Source: Allolobophora icterica (Eukaryota > Annelida > Clitellata > Crassiclitellata > Lumbricidae). From it: a stretch of DNA of 64,000 nt. The translations under genes were made by a program, and so were the position numbers. The DNA lies in assembly GCA_963556255.1 (NCBI GenBank), contig OY744609.1, forward strand, positions 12,430,514-12,494,513. Direction: 5' to 3'. Position 1 is the first letter of the stretch. Each line of letters begins with the position of its first letter. The notes under the pieces were generated by a model that was not told the origin of the DNA, did not search any database, and worked only from the letters and a program-made list of their open reading frames with translations. Below, piece after piece: positions 31,029 through 46,072 of this stretch.

Positions 31029-34000
31029 GTAAGTCAAAATCATCTTTCATGTTTCCTCTATCTTCGTATTTTGGTCAAAGAAACTGACAAAGACACATGT
31101 TGAAAAAAGCAGGTTATTAGGGTACAAAAGGGAGACCCAGAAGAGTTCATACATAGTCCAGCTAAATTTGGATTTTCTGACGGTGTCTGTCAGTTAACCG
31201 TGGGGAATCTGTGGATTATAGCAAAGAAGTTCAATGAATGGATGACATGTAGTGAAATCTTAACAAAAGGAAAAGAAAATATGGGTCATATTCATGACCT
31301 ATTGTCATTTATTGTTCATAGCTCTGTTTTGTGGAGGTAGTTTAGTTGTGCATACATTCTGAAACTATTATGATTATTTTAATTGGAAACTGTCTGTCAA
31401 AATATTGACTTTGGAATTTGGGATTCCAGTATTCAGTGAGACTTTTATTTCTTTATGATTGCCAGGAAGCCTAAGTTTACATTGTGTGACATTGTCTGTT
31501 ATGTTGGTGAATCAATAAAACAGTTGTAAATCAGACAATCAATCAGTCAATCAATACTGTTCTTGCACAGCATTTTGACTTGTATGGCAACGGCAGCAGT
31601 CTGATAATGTTCATTCGTAGTTGAGGTTTGCTTTTTCTGTGGCTACAGTAACTAAATTTAATCAATAATTTTTTGTTGTGTTCAGAGGCAAGAAATCTGT
31701 CTAGATTTTGCAAAGAATGGTACATGTAATTATGGTTCAAAGTGCAAGTATTCCCACGTTACTCCAAGAAGGTGAGTTTTTGTAACCTGCTAGCAATATT
31801 ATTCATACATGCATATGTAAACACCCAGTAAGCACATTAGCACATGCTTGCTCTGGGTAACAGTATTAAGCTTAGTGTGGTAATTTGGATGCTGAATGTG
31901 CTACATAGTATTATTAATGTGATAAATAGCAAAGTAAATGTGATAAATAGTACAGATAGTGTGATGAATAGTACAGTTAATATGATAAATAGTATAAAAT
32001 TATCAGGCTACATAATATGATTAGCGTGCTGCTTAGTATGACTAATGTGAATAATTAAACAACTGAACTTGTAATTCTGGGGATTAATTTTGGTTAAATG
32101 TAATCAAAAGCCACTTCTACTGTTATCACCCATTGGTGCTGCAAAGAGAGTTTAACACTTCAACAATGAGCGTGTACTAAAAGTGCCTGGGAAACCAGTG
32201 CAACTTGTCATTAGTGTGTAGAGCTATCGGATTGCCCTGTTTTAACTCACTGTTGGGTGTTTCCTTTACTTTTCGGACATAGCCAAGGTCAGTTTTCAAG
32301 ATGTTCATGAGTTTGACAATTTTGGCTGGGAGACCCCAGCAACAAAGTAAGCACCATAGTTCCACCATGTCCACGGATTTCAGATCCACAAGCAATCCAC
32401 AGTGGTTGTTGGTACTCGTGATTGGTCTAAGATCATTGTCCCTACCCTCAGTTTCCCACTGCTGTAAAGTCTGTTGTTTATCCAAATGTTTTGTACCTGG
32501 CTTTTATACCACACTTTTTAAGAACTCACTTTGACCCTTGTGTGTGTATGTGTAATAGTGTATGTATAAATGTGTGTATTCGAGGATGCTTGTGTTTGTG
32601 TCATTATGTGAGTGTGGTTCTGGTGAGTGACGATGGTGTTGGTCGTTGATATGAAGTGTGATATTATGTTATAGTGTAGAGTTCAACTTATTCATATCTG
32701 TGAGTTGGAATTTCAGGGACAGAGACAGAGATCGAGATGATCTAAGAAACCGCGTGTCGCGCAAACGTGATGGAAATGAAAGCGACCCTGAAGGAAAGGT
32801 AGGCAGTGATCGGTTCTTTTCAGACCGTCCAGCATACCAAGAGCCAAGAAAATTGTCATGATTACTGTAAACTCAAGAAATCACTGCTAAAGTTGTTCAT
32901 TGCCTTTGTTGAAATTTTTTTTACCATAGTCAATGTAGTTTTTATTTTTTGATATTTGATAGATGTTTATATTTGCTAAGGTGTTTATGTCTGTTTGTTT
33001 TTTGACAGAAGTCTCTCAGTCAGAGAAAGGATAAAGACAGTAAGATAAAGTCAGCAGTTGTAGTCACAAAGTCATCCGAAAACATAGAAGATATTTGGCC
33101 AGAACCATCTGGTAGGAATTTGTGAGGTTTTCATTTCTGGTTTTGTTTGAAGGAATCTGATTCAGAGCTTCAGCTGTGATTCAACCTGTCTTTCAAACTC
33201 TGCTTTGCTGTGGAAACCTTTTCACTAGAATCTGTGTTCATACTTAAAAAAATATTTACACGAGTTCAGTATCTGATGATGAGTTAAATACTCCAGAGTG
33301 ATTTAAATGCCACTTAGATGCCTGTGAAGTATTGTGCAAAAGCACTGCCTGTGCTGGCACAAGTGGTGTTGAATAAACATTCCTTTTTAACCTTTTCACG
33401 ATGAGAGGGATTAATTTTCCATACATTTTAGTGCACGCTCGTCATTTGAAGTGTTAAAGAGCGGATGCTCCAGTAATTGGATGTAGTGCAGGGCAGGCTG
33501 CTTCACACATGCAGAGCCAATTACATCACATTGATTATCCATCTGGTATCTGTTGCTAGGAGATGTCGACAAAGGTTCAGTTGAGCGAAAGCACGAAAGC
33601 AAATCACGACAGCAAGGCTCTTCATCGAGTCATGGAACGGAGGGTGATGGCCACAAAGCGTCGAAACAAGATGTCCGGGTAAGAAACAGTGGCTGTTAGT
33701 TGGAAGTTTTCGTAGTGTTGGTTCTGTTGCGTGAAAGACATTGTGGATTTGAATTGTTTGCCTTCTTCTTCCTTCATTAGGGGCCTTGTAGACCTGAGCT
33801 GCTTCTGTTCAATGGACTGGGGATGTGCGATGCGGTTTTCTATTGAAGTGACCAATGATTAATGCCTTATGCATTATGATAATAGCACTGTATAAATGCT
33901 GATTTGTATTACATAAGTGTTGATTCTTAAGTGTTAGCCTTAAATCAGCCTTGTTTTATTTGCCTGGATGTGTCTCAGTATTTGTGTGTATATGTATGTA

Positions 34001-37000
34001 TGTATGTTTGTATGTATATATGTTTGTATGTGTGTTTGTATATGTGTATGTATGTGTGTAAGAAGCTTCTAATGGCACCTTTAAAACGTCTTTACATTAA
34101 CTGTGACAGATTTTAAAAGGTGCAACTTGTCCTAAATATAGATATTTTCCTATGTAATTTAAATAAAGATTTTTAACGAATAGGTCATATGTATTTTTGT
34201 TGCAAGTTGGATGACAGGAAAGATGAAGGTATTGCATTGCAGTCATCAAGCAGCAAGACCAAGAACAAGAGTCCATCACGCGTTGATGACGATTCATCAA
34301 GGTATGATGCAGTGCTGATTATTAATTTATGTATCACATTTATAAGAGCTGTTTATATAGTCTGTGTGGAACAGATTACAGCCTAGCCTCTATAGCTACC
34401 ATCAGCAGTCAGCCAGTCAACAATAGGACTTCAATAACAGTGTTCATTGAAAGCATATTGAATTTATTAATTTCTGATTTTTTTGATGGATTTATTTAAT
34501 GTACAATTGATGTATTCATTGATTTATGTATTGAATTATGAATTATTTTTCTTATTTATCGATTTAAGGTGGATTTATTTATCAATTTCTGATTTATTTT
34601 TTTCTGATTTATTTATTGATTTCTGATTTATTTATTGATTTCTTATTGATTTATTTATTGATTTATTTATTGATTTCTGTTTTATTTTATTGATTTGCAT
34701 CGTTCAGTTGTTTGTTTGCTGATCATTTGTTCATTCTTAATCTTGGTGCTAGGAGAAAATCCAAAGATAAGAAAAAGAAGAAGCGAAACAGAAGCCAGGG
34801 AAGCCGCAGCCCTGACAGAGCTGACGACAAGCAAGAACAGAAACAGTAAGTCTGAGCCGCTTGTCACTCTTGCCCCTTACATCTGAAACTATGTTTTGAA
34901 TTAGCATCCCTTATTGTTTGCTTTACATTAATCGCATGCGTATTGGGAACGCTGAGGAAAACTTAATGCAAAAGACTGACTGTAAAAACAATACACAAGT
35001 TTCTCTTTGGAAATAAGCAGCATGTTGGTATATTGCTCGAAACAGTATTCTAATTAGTCATGAGCTGGGTGTGTCATCCAGCAGTTCTGGGTTGGTGCCT
35101 AATAAATGGACTTCTTATTCACTCTGCCATGCAGAAGTTGTTTGCTTTAAATTAATTACGAGTGTGTGATAGTCTAGTGGTTTGCATGCTGGAATGTAAA
35201 CCGAGCGGTTAGGGTTCAAATGCCCTGCCAGGGCAGAAATTTGTTTCAATTTTGTGCTTCACCTGCACTCTATAGCCAACTCAGCTGTAATGAGTACACA
35301 GACCGTACACTGTCGGTGGGAAGATCAGACGGCGAGAGAAGGGACTAGCCACCCGCCCTCGTAAGCCGAGGCTAAGCAAATGAAGTCGCTAACACTTCAT
35401 ACCATGGCTGTTTCTCAGGGTTCACTTAAGGGACTCTTCGTCTTCTTAAATTAATTGGTTAGCTAATTGGAATTGTAGAAAATTTACTGTTAAATGCTCA
35501 TGGTAAAAGTGAGGTACAGGTGTCTTGTTGGAAATAATTGGCATGTAGGTCTGTTGTGCGGCACACTATTCTATTAGCTTGTGAGCTGGATGCATGATCC
35601 AGCATTTGAGGGTTGGTTTCAGCTGAGTAGACTCCGTCTAATAACCGTAGACAAGTTCGTGCATGCTAGTCTTTTGCACTGGATTCAGACTTAGTGACTT
35701 TGTGCATGTTTTGAGTGCAATAAATGGAAAACCTACACGACGTCATTTTTTTTGTTGCAGTCAAAAGGATCCTTTGTCATCATCAAAGTCATCATCTGAC
35801 AAGCACAAGTCAGTAAGCGAGGTGAGGAAAGTAGAGAGTTCAACCAGCGCAGCAGGAGTGGCTTCGGACAGGTCATCAGAGAAGAAGCCAAAACAAAAAG
35901 ACGAGAAAAACAAATCTGTCGAGAATCGCTTACTCATGTTAGCCATGGAGTCAGAAACAAAACCGGATGCAGCGAGAGTTGGTAGGGCAAGGTCCCCAGG
36001 CAAGAGCAAGAGGGAACTTTCCCCTTTACTTCCTCCTCCTCCTCCACAGGGAAAGGTGAAGGACACGAGAAAGGATTACACTTCTCCTTCTTCGAGGACT
36101 AAAGATGCACGAAAGGAACGAGTCGAATCACCATCGAAAAGTAAGAAGGTGGCAAAAGAACGATCGATCTCACCAACCCGGTCGAAAGACGTGCGCCGTG
36201 ACCGGTCTGTCTCACCGTCACGGTCTAAGGACCGAGGCGCAAAGAGCAGCCATTCGAAGTCGCAGAATCTGCCGCTTCCACTTCCTGGCAGAGTGAGCGA
36301 CAAAATGAAACCAACAGTCGAAGAGAAACCTCTGGATCAGCCAGAAAAACGTGAAGGTGGACCGCAGAAACTGGAGAAGGTGAAACCCAGCCGGAAGAGG
36401 AGACGTTCATCCACCTTCAGCACTTCATCTTCCAGCAGCTCCAGCAGTGGTAGCGACAGTGGCAGCAGCTCTGGAAGCAGCTCCAGTGGAAGCAGTTCGA
36501 GCTCCAGTGGAAGCAGCGACGAGTCAAGCGATGATCGAAAGCCGACGAAGGAACGGCGAGGAAAGGATGCTAAGCCGGCAACCGGAAGACAGTCGGATGC
36601 AAAACCGATTCGACCAGACGAAGAGAAAGGGTCGGCAAAGGTCGGCAGTCGCAGCAAGAAAGACAAAGAGAGGACTCCGCAAGATGAGTCGCATGCAAGG
36701 CGACTGGGCGATGAAAAGGACAAGACCAGGACGTTGGAATCAACTAAACATGGACATGCAAAGAAGGATCTCTCCCCTGGACGTGGCCGAAAGAAGGACT
36801 GGGAAAAGGGTGGCCTTCGTCACGGACAGGACATTGGTTTGGATTCACGTGGCGCTAAGGCTTTGACTGATCTTGACAAAACTAGCAGAGACAGCCAGGA
36901 CAGATCGGGTACCGGGGAGTCGGCGCGTCAGAAGCCAGGCGAGGCAGTAGAATACTCGCGTAAGGCAAGGTCCCCGACAACCAAGGACGACCGGGGCAAG

Positions 37001-40000
37001 CCAATAACACCTGCGGATGCGTCACGTCGAGGACAGTCTCCCGCAGAGTCGCTGCGCAGTCATCACTCTACGAAACCCTTGCCGGACCAGGAGCGTGATC
37101 TTGAGGGACAGTCGTCAGGACAGTATCGGGATTACTATGCAAGCCGAGAGAAATCTGGCCGTAAGGATGACGATCGCTATCAACAGTACGATGAGCTGTA
37201 TGCGAAGAAACACCCGGATCCACGAAGTCAGGGCTATTCGTCGCAGAAGCACCACTCAACCGATCCTTACGATCGAACTCGCGAGACGGCTGATCTTGAT
37301 CGAGATGAGCGGGACAGTCGATACAGTCGCGAGCATGGATATGAGGCTGATCGTTATGCACTTTCAACCGAGAGACATCACCCAGGTAAATTGGCCATCT
37401 CCTCTCCAAACAGCAGTGTTGTAACATGTGTGCAGATCCTTTGAAGCATTTGCGGTTTATTTAGTTATATGAACGTGTGCTTTTTAAACCTTCATCTATA
37501 TAAATAAAGCAAAGAATCTGTCCCTCTGTCTGTAGCACGCGATCTTTGACCGGAATGCATTTCTACACCTTTCGACCTTTTCACTCCAAGCCTTCACTAC
37601 TGTCTCGGGCTGGGCATTACACACCCAGTGTGAGGCTTCATGTCCCCCTTTTGACCGCTTCCATGGTGTCCCGGGCAAAAAACTCTAAAAAAATCTCACT
37701 TTTTACAAATTCGAGTCGACCTATTTTCATTCGCCAGATGGCGACACCCGAGAAGATTATTCTCTGTCACGGGGACGCATTTCTAAAGATTCGCCCTATG
37801 GCGCAGCCGTAGGGATTTCACTTCACATTAATTGGTGGTCGTGGTGGTCGTCGTTATAACCCCGGGCAACGCCGGGTAAACCAGCTAGTTTAATAATATA
37901 AACAAAGAGAAATGTCATAATGAAGTTAACAATTTTTATTACGCTCCTCTTATTGGCCACTTCCAACTAATGAATATTCATGACCAATGATGTCACTGTT
38001 TACAAATGGTGATCTTCCAATGGACATTCATTTCACACTTAATTCAACCTAAATTCCAGTATACTGTAAACGGCTGCTCTTTTAAACTAATGGCTTAAAA
38101 CAGGCCTAAACTAAGTAAGGTCATAATAGATTCCACGCACATTGGAAAAATTGATTTTAAACCATCTTAGGATGGGCAATAATTGAATAATAATAGCGGT
38201 ATCTGTATGTGTGTGTCTGACAGTGGTGAATTTCCTTGTTATTTAAGCATTGTTTCCTTACTGAATACTGATGGACTTAATCTTAGCAAACTTTAACATC
38301 GTTTCGACTAATGTAGGTTGTGAGTGCAATATTGAGTTACTATTGAGTTTCTATTATCCAATAGTAAGTAGGGCATAACCGATTTTGTTTTTTTTTGCCG
38401 ATTCCGGATACCGGATAGTATAGGCCGTTATTTGCCGATTCCGATGCCGATTCCGATTTTAAATAGTTCATATCCCCTACCTATACATATATATATATAT
38501 ACATGCATATATACATACATGCATGCCCATAGATAACTTTATATACATATACAATTATGCACCGGGTTGCACCCCTATATATATATATATATAAAATATT
38601 ATATATATATATATATATATTCTATAGTATGCCTGTGTTTAAACTTCGGCCTATGTATATAATTCCTATATCTATACGGCTGTGAATGTAGTAGTCATCA
38701 TCTCCTCTGTAGGTCTGTATTACCTGCTGCCTATTGGGTCATTAAGGTTATATGACTTAATTATCCCCGTGGGAAAGAGGGAGAGATACAGAGAGAAAGA
38801 GATGGAGACAGAGAGAGTGTCTGTTCTGGGCTGTTTCACAGCCGAAGTAAGTAGTAACAATCACAGGCTTGCTTACTGGAAGTACAAACCAGACGGTCGA
38901 CCTTCCCTGTACCATGGCCTCATTTGGCCTGTGGCTCATTCACTGGTAGATTGATACAGGGTGGACTGTGTGCACGAAACAGAGGAGCCTTGTTTGGCTG
39001 GTACTAACATAGCAGGCAATAGAACAGGTGCGGCTGCCATCAGCCCCCAGCACTGGTCACTTGCTAAACCGGCCACAGTAGCTTCAACTGCACAATGACA
39101 GTCTGGTCCCGGGAACTGATTTAAGGGCCCGAGCATATAGTAGTTCATAGCGAAAGTATCGAAAAATAATTGTTATTAAAATCGGCGGGTTAAACATTCC
39201 GAGTATGGATAATTCCGGATAGTCCAAAATCGGCAAAATCGGTTTGCCGATCCGAGTTTCGGTTATGCCCTAATAGTAAGGCCTTCTATCTATACCTAAC
39301 CTAGTTAGCTGGCTTCCTTTCCAACTTATGTTATTTTTTGTTTTCATGCCTCTTACTGCATAACATGTTTGTTAACCACAGTGCATATGCAGGTGGTTCA
39401 ATAAAGAATATACGTACTTACTTGCTTACTAATGACTATACGCTTAGCCCTTTAATGAGGAGCTGCATTGGTTTCCCAGTCACTTTTAGTACACTGTAGT
39501 CATTAATTAGAAGTCGAGGTAGACAGCAAAAAACATGGATGGATAACATACGAGAGGATCTAGAGAAAATGAACCTGAATTTGAGAGAGGCAATAGAAAA
39601 AATCAGGAGCAGAGAAACCTGGAGACGTCAAGTTGAGGACTCATCGTCGGCCCCGGCCTGATGGAAGAGAAACAAAGAAAAGAGAAGAGTCATTAATTAA
39701 CTTTACTGTGAATATTAATGAAGCAATTTTAACTGATGGGCAAATTGAAATCTGGTTCCTTGTTTGTATAGGAATCAGTCAATCACCAGGCCAAAGCTTA
39801 AATATTTTTCTTCTGTATTCTTCCTTTTGTGTCTGTGGCCTGCACTGAACTTGCAGTGCTGCTTTTAATGTTTTTATCTGTTTTTGATGGAATGAATTTT
39901 GCATTGCATTTGGTTAGAAATTCTCTAATGGGTTTTCTCCTTGAGATAGTTAAAACTGGATAAACTATTCGTCATCTCCTCAAGGTCATTTCTGTACTAT

Positions 40001-43000
40001 TTCCAATTAGAAGTTGCTGACGAATCTCGCTCTCGTCAGGATTACTACTCCTCAAGTTATCGTGACGATAGGAGGAGTGGACGAACAGATGACTTTAGCA
40101 GGAAAGAAACAGATCGATTGGACAAACATACATCGAGTAAGTGCTCAAAAGAACCACCTCAAATGGATAAGTATGTAATGAGTAGGTGCAGGATGACAGA
40201 CAGATCAAGCGGCATTGTATGCATTGAGCAAGTGTCACAATTAATTTTCTACAATGATTCCAATTGCCATACCAATTAATTTAAGAAGAAGAAGAAGCTA
40301 ACCCAATTAAATGAATAATCAAATGAATAAGTTTGGGCATTACCGATTTGGTTTTTTGCCGATACTGGATAGTATAGGCCATTATTGACAGATTCCGGAT
40401 CCGATTCCGAATAGTAATATTTAGTATGTATTTGTTCAAGTATATTTTGTTGTGTATTTATTCAGGCACAATACGGTTGGTTAGACGTAAGTAAAAACGG
40501 CATGAAGAGTACTTTAATAATTGATAAGTTGTATTAAAATCTCACTTTTTATAATCTTAAGATGTGCATCTATTATATTTTAAACTTTAATATATTGTCA
40601 TATACCAGTACAAAAATAAAAATACTAGGCTAATGTTTTGTTAAAATTTTGAAATGCAGCTAAACTTTGGTATATTGAACTTCGGTATTTCGAACTTCTG
40701 GTTTTATCGAACAGTAAATGGTCCGGGCACAATAAATGCAAACACATACAAACATAACTCTGCTTTATTGAACCTGCTTATATCGAAGTCTCGCTTTTCA
40801 TTCCCTTGCCCCAAGCTACCCTGGAGCTATCGCTGCTATTACCTCTGCAAGGGTGTTCTATGGCCCAGATATTTCAAGGACTGGACGTAAGCATTGATGC
40901 TGTGAACCTCTGGATTTCTTTGCAACGAAATTTTTGATTGTAGCTACAATTTTGCAAACCGCATTACCTCTACTTTGTTGTTCAGATCTTATAGTTACAA
41001 CAGTAACGTATCTGTCCATTGCTGTGTTACAGTAATGTAAAACTGCATTTTTGTAACATCTGAGTAAGAAGCTGATGGTTACTAGCTGAGCTGTACATTT
41101 GTTTGGTTTGAATTATTGTGAATAATGATGCTTAGAGAATAATTGATTGTACTGTAGGACCGGGATTATTATAATTTTTACCCGAGGTAGGAATGACCCT
41201 TTGGCAACGAAAAATTATGGTGTATTACAATGTGCGTTTGTGGTATATTTAGTTATATTAACTTGCACTTTATAATTCTTCATATACTAATAATAATATC
41301 ATAAGTGAAGAAAAATGAACAATTACATGTATACTTTAACAGAAGAGTAAAAACTGTCGTCGATCTCTGCACAAATTGCAAAACCGAAGAGAGCAAATTC
41401 ATGAGTTTGTAGCACATGCCAGTAGAACAGGAGTGCCATGTGGTGACATGGATCGGTTTGAGGTTGATTGATTGCATTTCTGATTGTTGATTTATAGACT
41501 GGAAAGTGATATATGATTGTCTTTCGTACTGTTGATTCATAGGCTACGAGACACGCGAGTCGGATCGCGACTATGATGCACGTGATCGCGAAAAGGGCAG
41601 AGACCAGCGAGCAGGTGACTACAGAGAGAAACCAAGGGTAGAGGCCGTCGAGCACAGCAGCAGCAAATACAAGAAAGGTGGGAAGACTATCATCCTCGGG
41701 TAGAGGAAGCTGTAAGGAGGGGGGTGGTGGTATGTTTGATTTTATGGCATTGTCACTAGAGTTCAAATCCCAAACTTTGATTATCACAAACCTGGGAGCC
41801 TTGGAAGCTCTCTTTGTTCTTTTAGCCAGCAAGCATTAGTAATGGCAGCAAATACAAGAAAGGCATACGTTACAATACATCACTGCACCACTTACTTACT
41901 CAACAGCTGGCATAGACGTTGTGCCTCTGTGAGCTACTTAAGAGATGCCATATTTAGTGTCTAGATTACTGACTAACTAAGAGCAGCAGCATAGTAGGGA
42001 TTGAACCAGCAACCTTTTGTAGCCATTACCAGAACCGCCTTATGACGAGGCTGTAATAAATCCATGTGTTGACTGGGTTATGTAACAATTCATTTTATAA
42101 AGAAGTGTGTTATAATAAGTGTCTGGTGTAAGGTAAAGCATCATCGTCAGTTCCTGATGCCAGCCATTTGGCAGCGATGGGTACAAATAAGTGATCTCCA
42201 GTGTACTCGGTCATCTGTCTAGTCCATTAAGGGGGCAAAGCATAATAGAACCTTATTGTAATGCTACTTTTGGTAGCCGTGGCAATTTTCTCATTATGAC
42301 AACATTGCTTTACAAAAAAGAAGTCACATTGTGAAAATGATTGAAGTCATCCAAAATATTGTCTCAAGAGTTTGTTTGAATGAATCGTGTTATGGGGAGG
42401 CGCTATGGTCGTTTTCCACTTCTGATGACAAATGCTGTTTTTATGCTACCATTACAAAAATGGTATGTTTACAAAAAGACATAGATGCTTGTTTATAACA
42501 AGATCATTACAAGAAAAATTCCATGTTGTTGTTACCATTAGGCTATGATGTGAAGTCAACAATTTGTTGGCTTGATGCTTAGCATGTTAGAAAGATTCCT
42601 ATTGTTGCATGGCTGTTGTAGTATTTATGGGTTATTAATCTGTGATTTGTTCTAGATGGTCCAGTGGGTCAAGAGGTTCCTTTGGAAGATTCACGAAGAG
42701 AGAGGCCATCACGGCGTGGACAGTGGGAGTCTGAACGTGAGGCAGATGACCAGGCGAGGCAGATAGCTGGACGATCTGACCCGTCCAGAGGTTACGCAGA
42801 CAAACGTGAAGTATCCAGGTATGTTACTGGCTTAACATACTTGTCTTATGTTCTGCAGACGTTTATGTGACAGCAGGATTGGCAATAATGTATTACCTCA
42901 ACTCATCGAAACTTACTTTACCTTAATTTAAATTACTTTCAAATAAATATTATTTTTGACTAAGTATTTTAAGGTAATAAACCTTACTTAATATACTTTA

Positions 43001-45579
43001 CCATACCATACCTTACAGTACCTCCCTTACCACTTGTACAAGTGTTTGGTGTAGTTTACCACTCCTATGCCATCGTGCAAGTTGATCCGGCTATTACAGT
43101 TTCTACCTAAGCCTTTTGTAAAGTGCTGCATAAATGCATGAAGGTTGAAGTGTATAAATGATTTAGGACAAAGATGAAAGTCTTGATTCTTCTTCCATCA
43201 GCGAAATAAATGAAAAATGGCTGGACAGATTTTGTTTTGTTTTTTTGACAGAAAGAGACCTCTGGAGGAAGAAGTAGGAAGTGGACGATCACCCAGCGCC
43301 AAGAAGATGCGGGAAGGATCGCCGAGTGAGTCGCACCACAGCTTCAGCAGCCGAACGGCCTATGACCGCGATGCTGCTGACAGACTGGATAAAGAACGGT
43401 AGCTTCAGGCTTTAGTTGTTGTTAAAAAACCTATAACGATTTTTAATGATTTTTGCTGCAGTTTTGCTAGAAGTGACTGTCAATTAACACTTAACGACGA
43501 GCATGTACTGTTATTTATGGAAAACTAATCCCTTTCCAACGGATTGTGATTTTTGCTGCAGTTTTGCTAGAAGTGACTGTCAATTAACACTTAACGACGA
43601 GCATGTACTGTTATTTATGGAAAACTAATCCCTCTCGTTGCTAAAGGGTAAATGTTATAGTATATCACTGTAGAATAGAGGTGTGCCAATAACCCTTTTT
43701 GCCGATTATGCCGATATCGCGTATAGCTGATTATTGAAATAGCCAATACCTCGTATGACTCCGATTATTTTGTTATCCCCCAAAAACTATAGGCACACGA
43801 CGTAGTGTATAAGGGTTATTAAGGAGTTTCCAGTCCTGTGTATAATAGGTCCTTGGTTTCTACAGTGCCTAGCAAGTAGTAAAATGCTAAATATAAATCA
43901 ATAATAAGAAGCAAAACATAGATATTTGTGCTCATTTTTCTTTTTTTAACAATTATTGTGCAAAACACGTTAATTATAGAGTAATTTGCATCGGCTTGAT
44001 TATTTTTTGCCGATGCAAATTATGCCGACTGCTCTAATAATCGGCCCGATTACGAATGGGGTGGAGGTGTTGATACAGCTTTACTGTAGAAGTTATTAGA
44101 TTTGAGCAAAGAAAAAATTGAAGCAAACTAGTCATAGTAAGCCATATGACGTATAACATGTAACACAGTTTGTATACTGTTTATTACATTTAATCTCATG
44201 TTCACTGGAACGTCCTTATGTTGTGTATGGACTTTAATAAAGCGCATTTTAGGAACCCCTCAAAAGCGGTTGTTGACTCTTCATTTAAATGAAAATTCTT
44301 TTATATCATGGATATCAAATTAAATGAGCTTTAGAGATATGCCAGTCGTATTATAAAGTGCGTTTGTTATGGATTTCAAAGGTTAAATTATGTGCTTTGT
44401 TTATTGATCATGTATTACTTGAGAAAGATAAGACAAAGATGAAAATCTTATCTTTAATGACGAGCGTGTACTAAAATGTATGGAAAACTAATCCCTCTTG
44501 TCGTTAAAGGGTTAATCTGAGGCATGAGACGCCCATAAACAAACAACTTGTTCTGGATTGTTAGATAGCAGACCCAGTGTGCATCTCAAATAGACCGCTG
44601 TTTCACACCAAAGAGATTTCACTGTATTACTTCAGTATTTAGGCACTTGCACTGGCAGTTTACAAGGTTAAGCACCCTTAAAGTGGCTTCTTAATAGGGG
44701 CTTTATAAGTTGTTTCTACATTGTGCTGCACTTGCACTTCGTGTAGCTGAGAAATTATAAGTTATTGCACTGAGCTTTTGATCTGTATTGTGTGGTAGGG
44801 ATAGAAGTCAGAGAGGTCGCAATGTAGGCAGAGACGATGACCGCCATTCGAATCGTGGAGAGGGAGAGTACAGGGATAAGAGTCGGTCGGACAGAGATCG
44901 TGTCGCAGAGAAGGATTGGGAGTCGACCCGAAGGCACGACTCCAAAGACAGGAGCAAAGACTCAAAGGTGCTCATCTGTTCTTTTTGCAACTGTGATTTT
45001 GTATGCTCATAAGAGCTACTTCGTACTTGCATGTCACGAAAGAAATTTCCCTTCTCCTACTGATTGAGGCTGTTTCCTTGTGAATAGGAAATCTTATGTT
45101 TATTAAGAGATACCTAGGTTTAAATTCAGCACTGAGGTTGTTGTAGAGCTGAAGGTTCTCGGACTCTTAACCTATATTTCATCCTTATGAGATTTCTCTG
45201 TTTTCAGGTGATTCACTCCTACATTTTATAATTAGTGAATAGGAAATCTTATGTTTATTAAGAGATACCTAAGTTTAAATTCAGCACTGAGGTTGTTGTA
45301 GAGCTGAAGGTTCTCGGACTCTTAACCTATATTTCATCCTTATGAGATTTCTCTGTTTTCAGATGATTCACTCCTACATTTTATAATTAGTGAATAGGAA
45401 ATCTTATGTTTATTAAGAGATACCTAAGTTTAAATTCAGCACTGAGGTTGTTGTAGAGCTGAAGGTTCGGGTTTAGGACATTTCCCCCGGGACATTTTCC
45501 CCCCGGACAATTCCCCCCGTAGGACAATTCCCCCCCGGACTTTTCCCCCCGTTGAGACAGTATAGTTGGTCTTGGACAA

Positions 45580-45638
<59 letters not shown>

Positions 45639-45778
45639 TAATCTATATATCTGTCTATCCATCCATCCATCCATCCATCCATCCATCCATCCATGTAGAC
45701 AGATAGATAAATAGATAGATAGATGGATGGATGGATGGATGGATGGGTGGATAGATAGATAGATAGACAAATAGATAT

Positions 45779-45811
<33 letters not shown>

Positions 45812-45865
45812 TAGACAGACAGACGGATAGATAGACAGACTGATAGATAGATGGGTGGATAGATG

Positions 45866-45935
<70 letters not shown>

Positions 45936-45999
45936 CAGACCGATAGATAGATAGATATATGGATGGATAGATAGATAGATAGGTAATTAGGTAGGAAGG

Positions 46000-46072
<73 letters not shown>

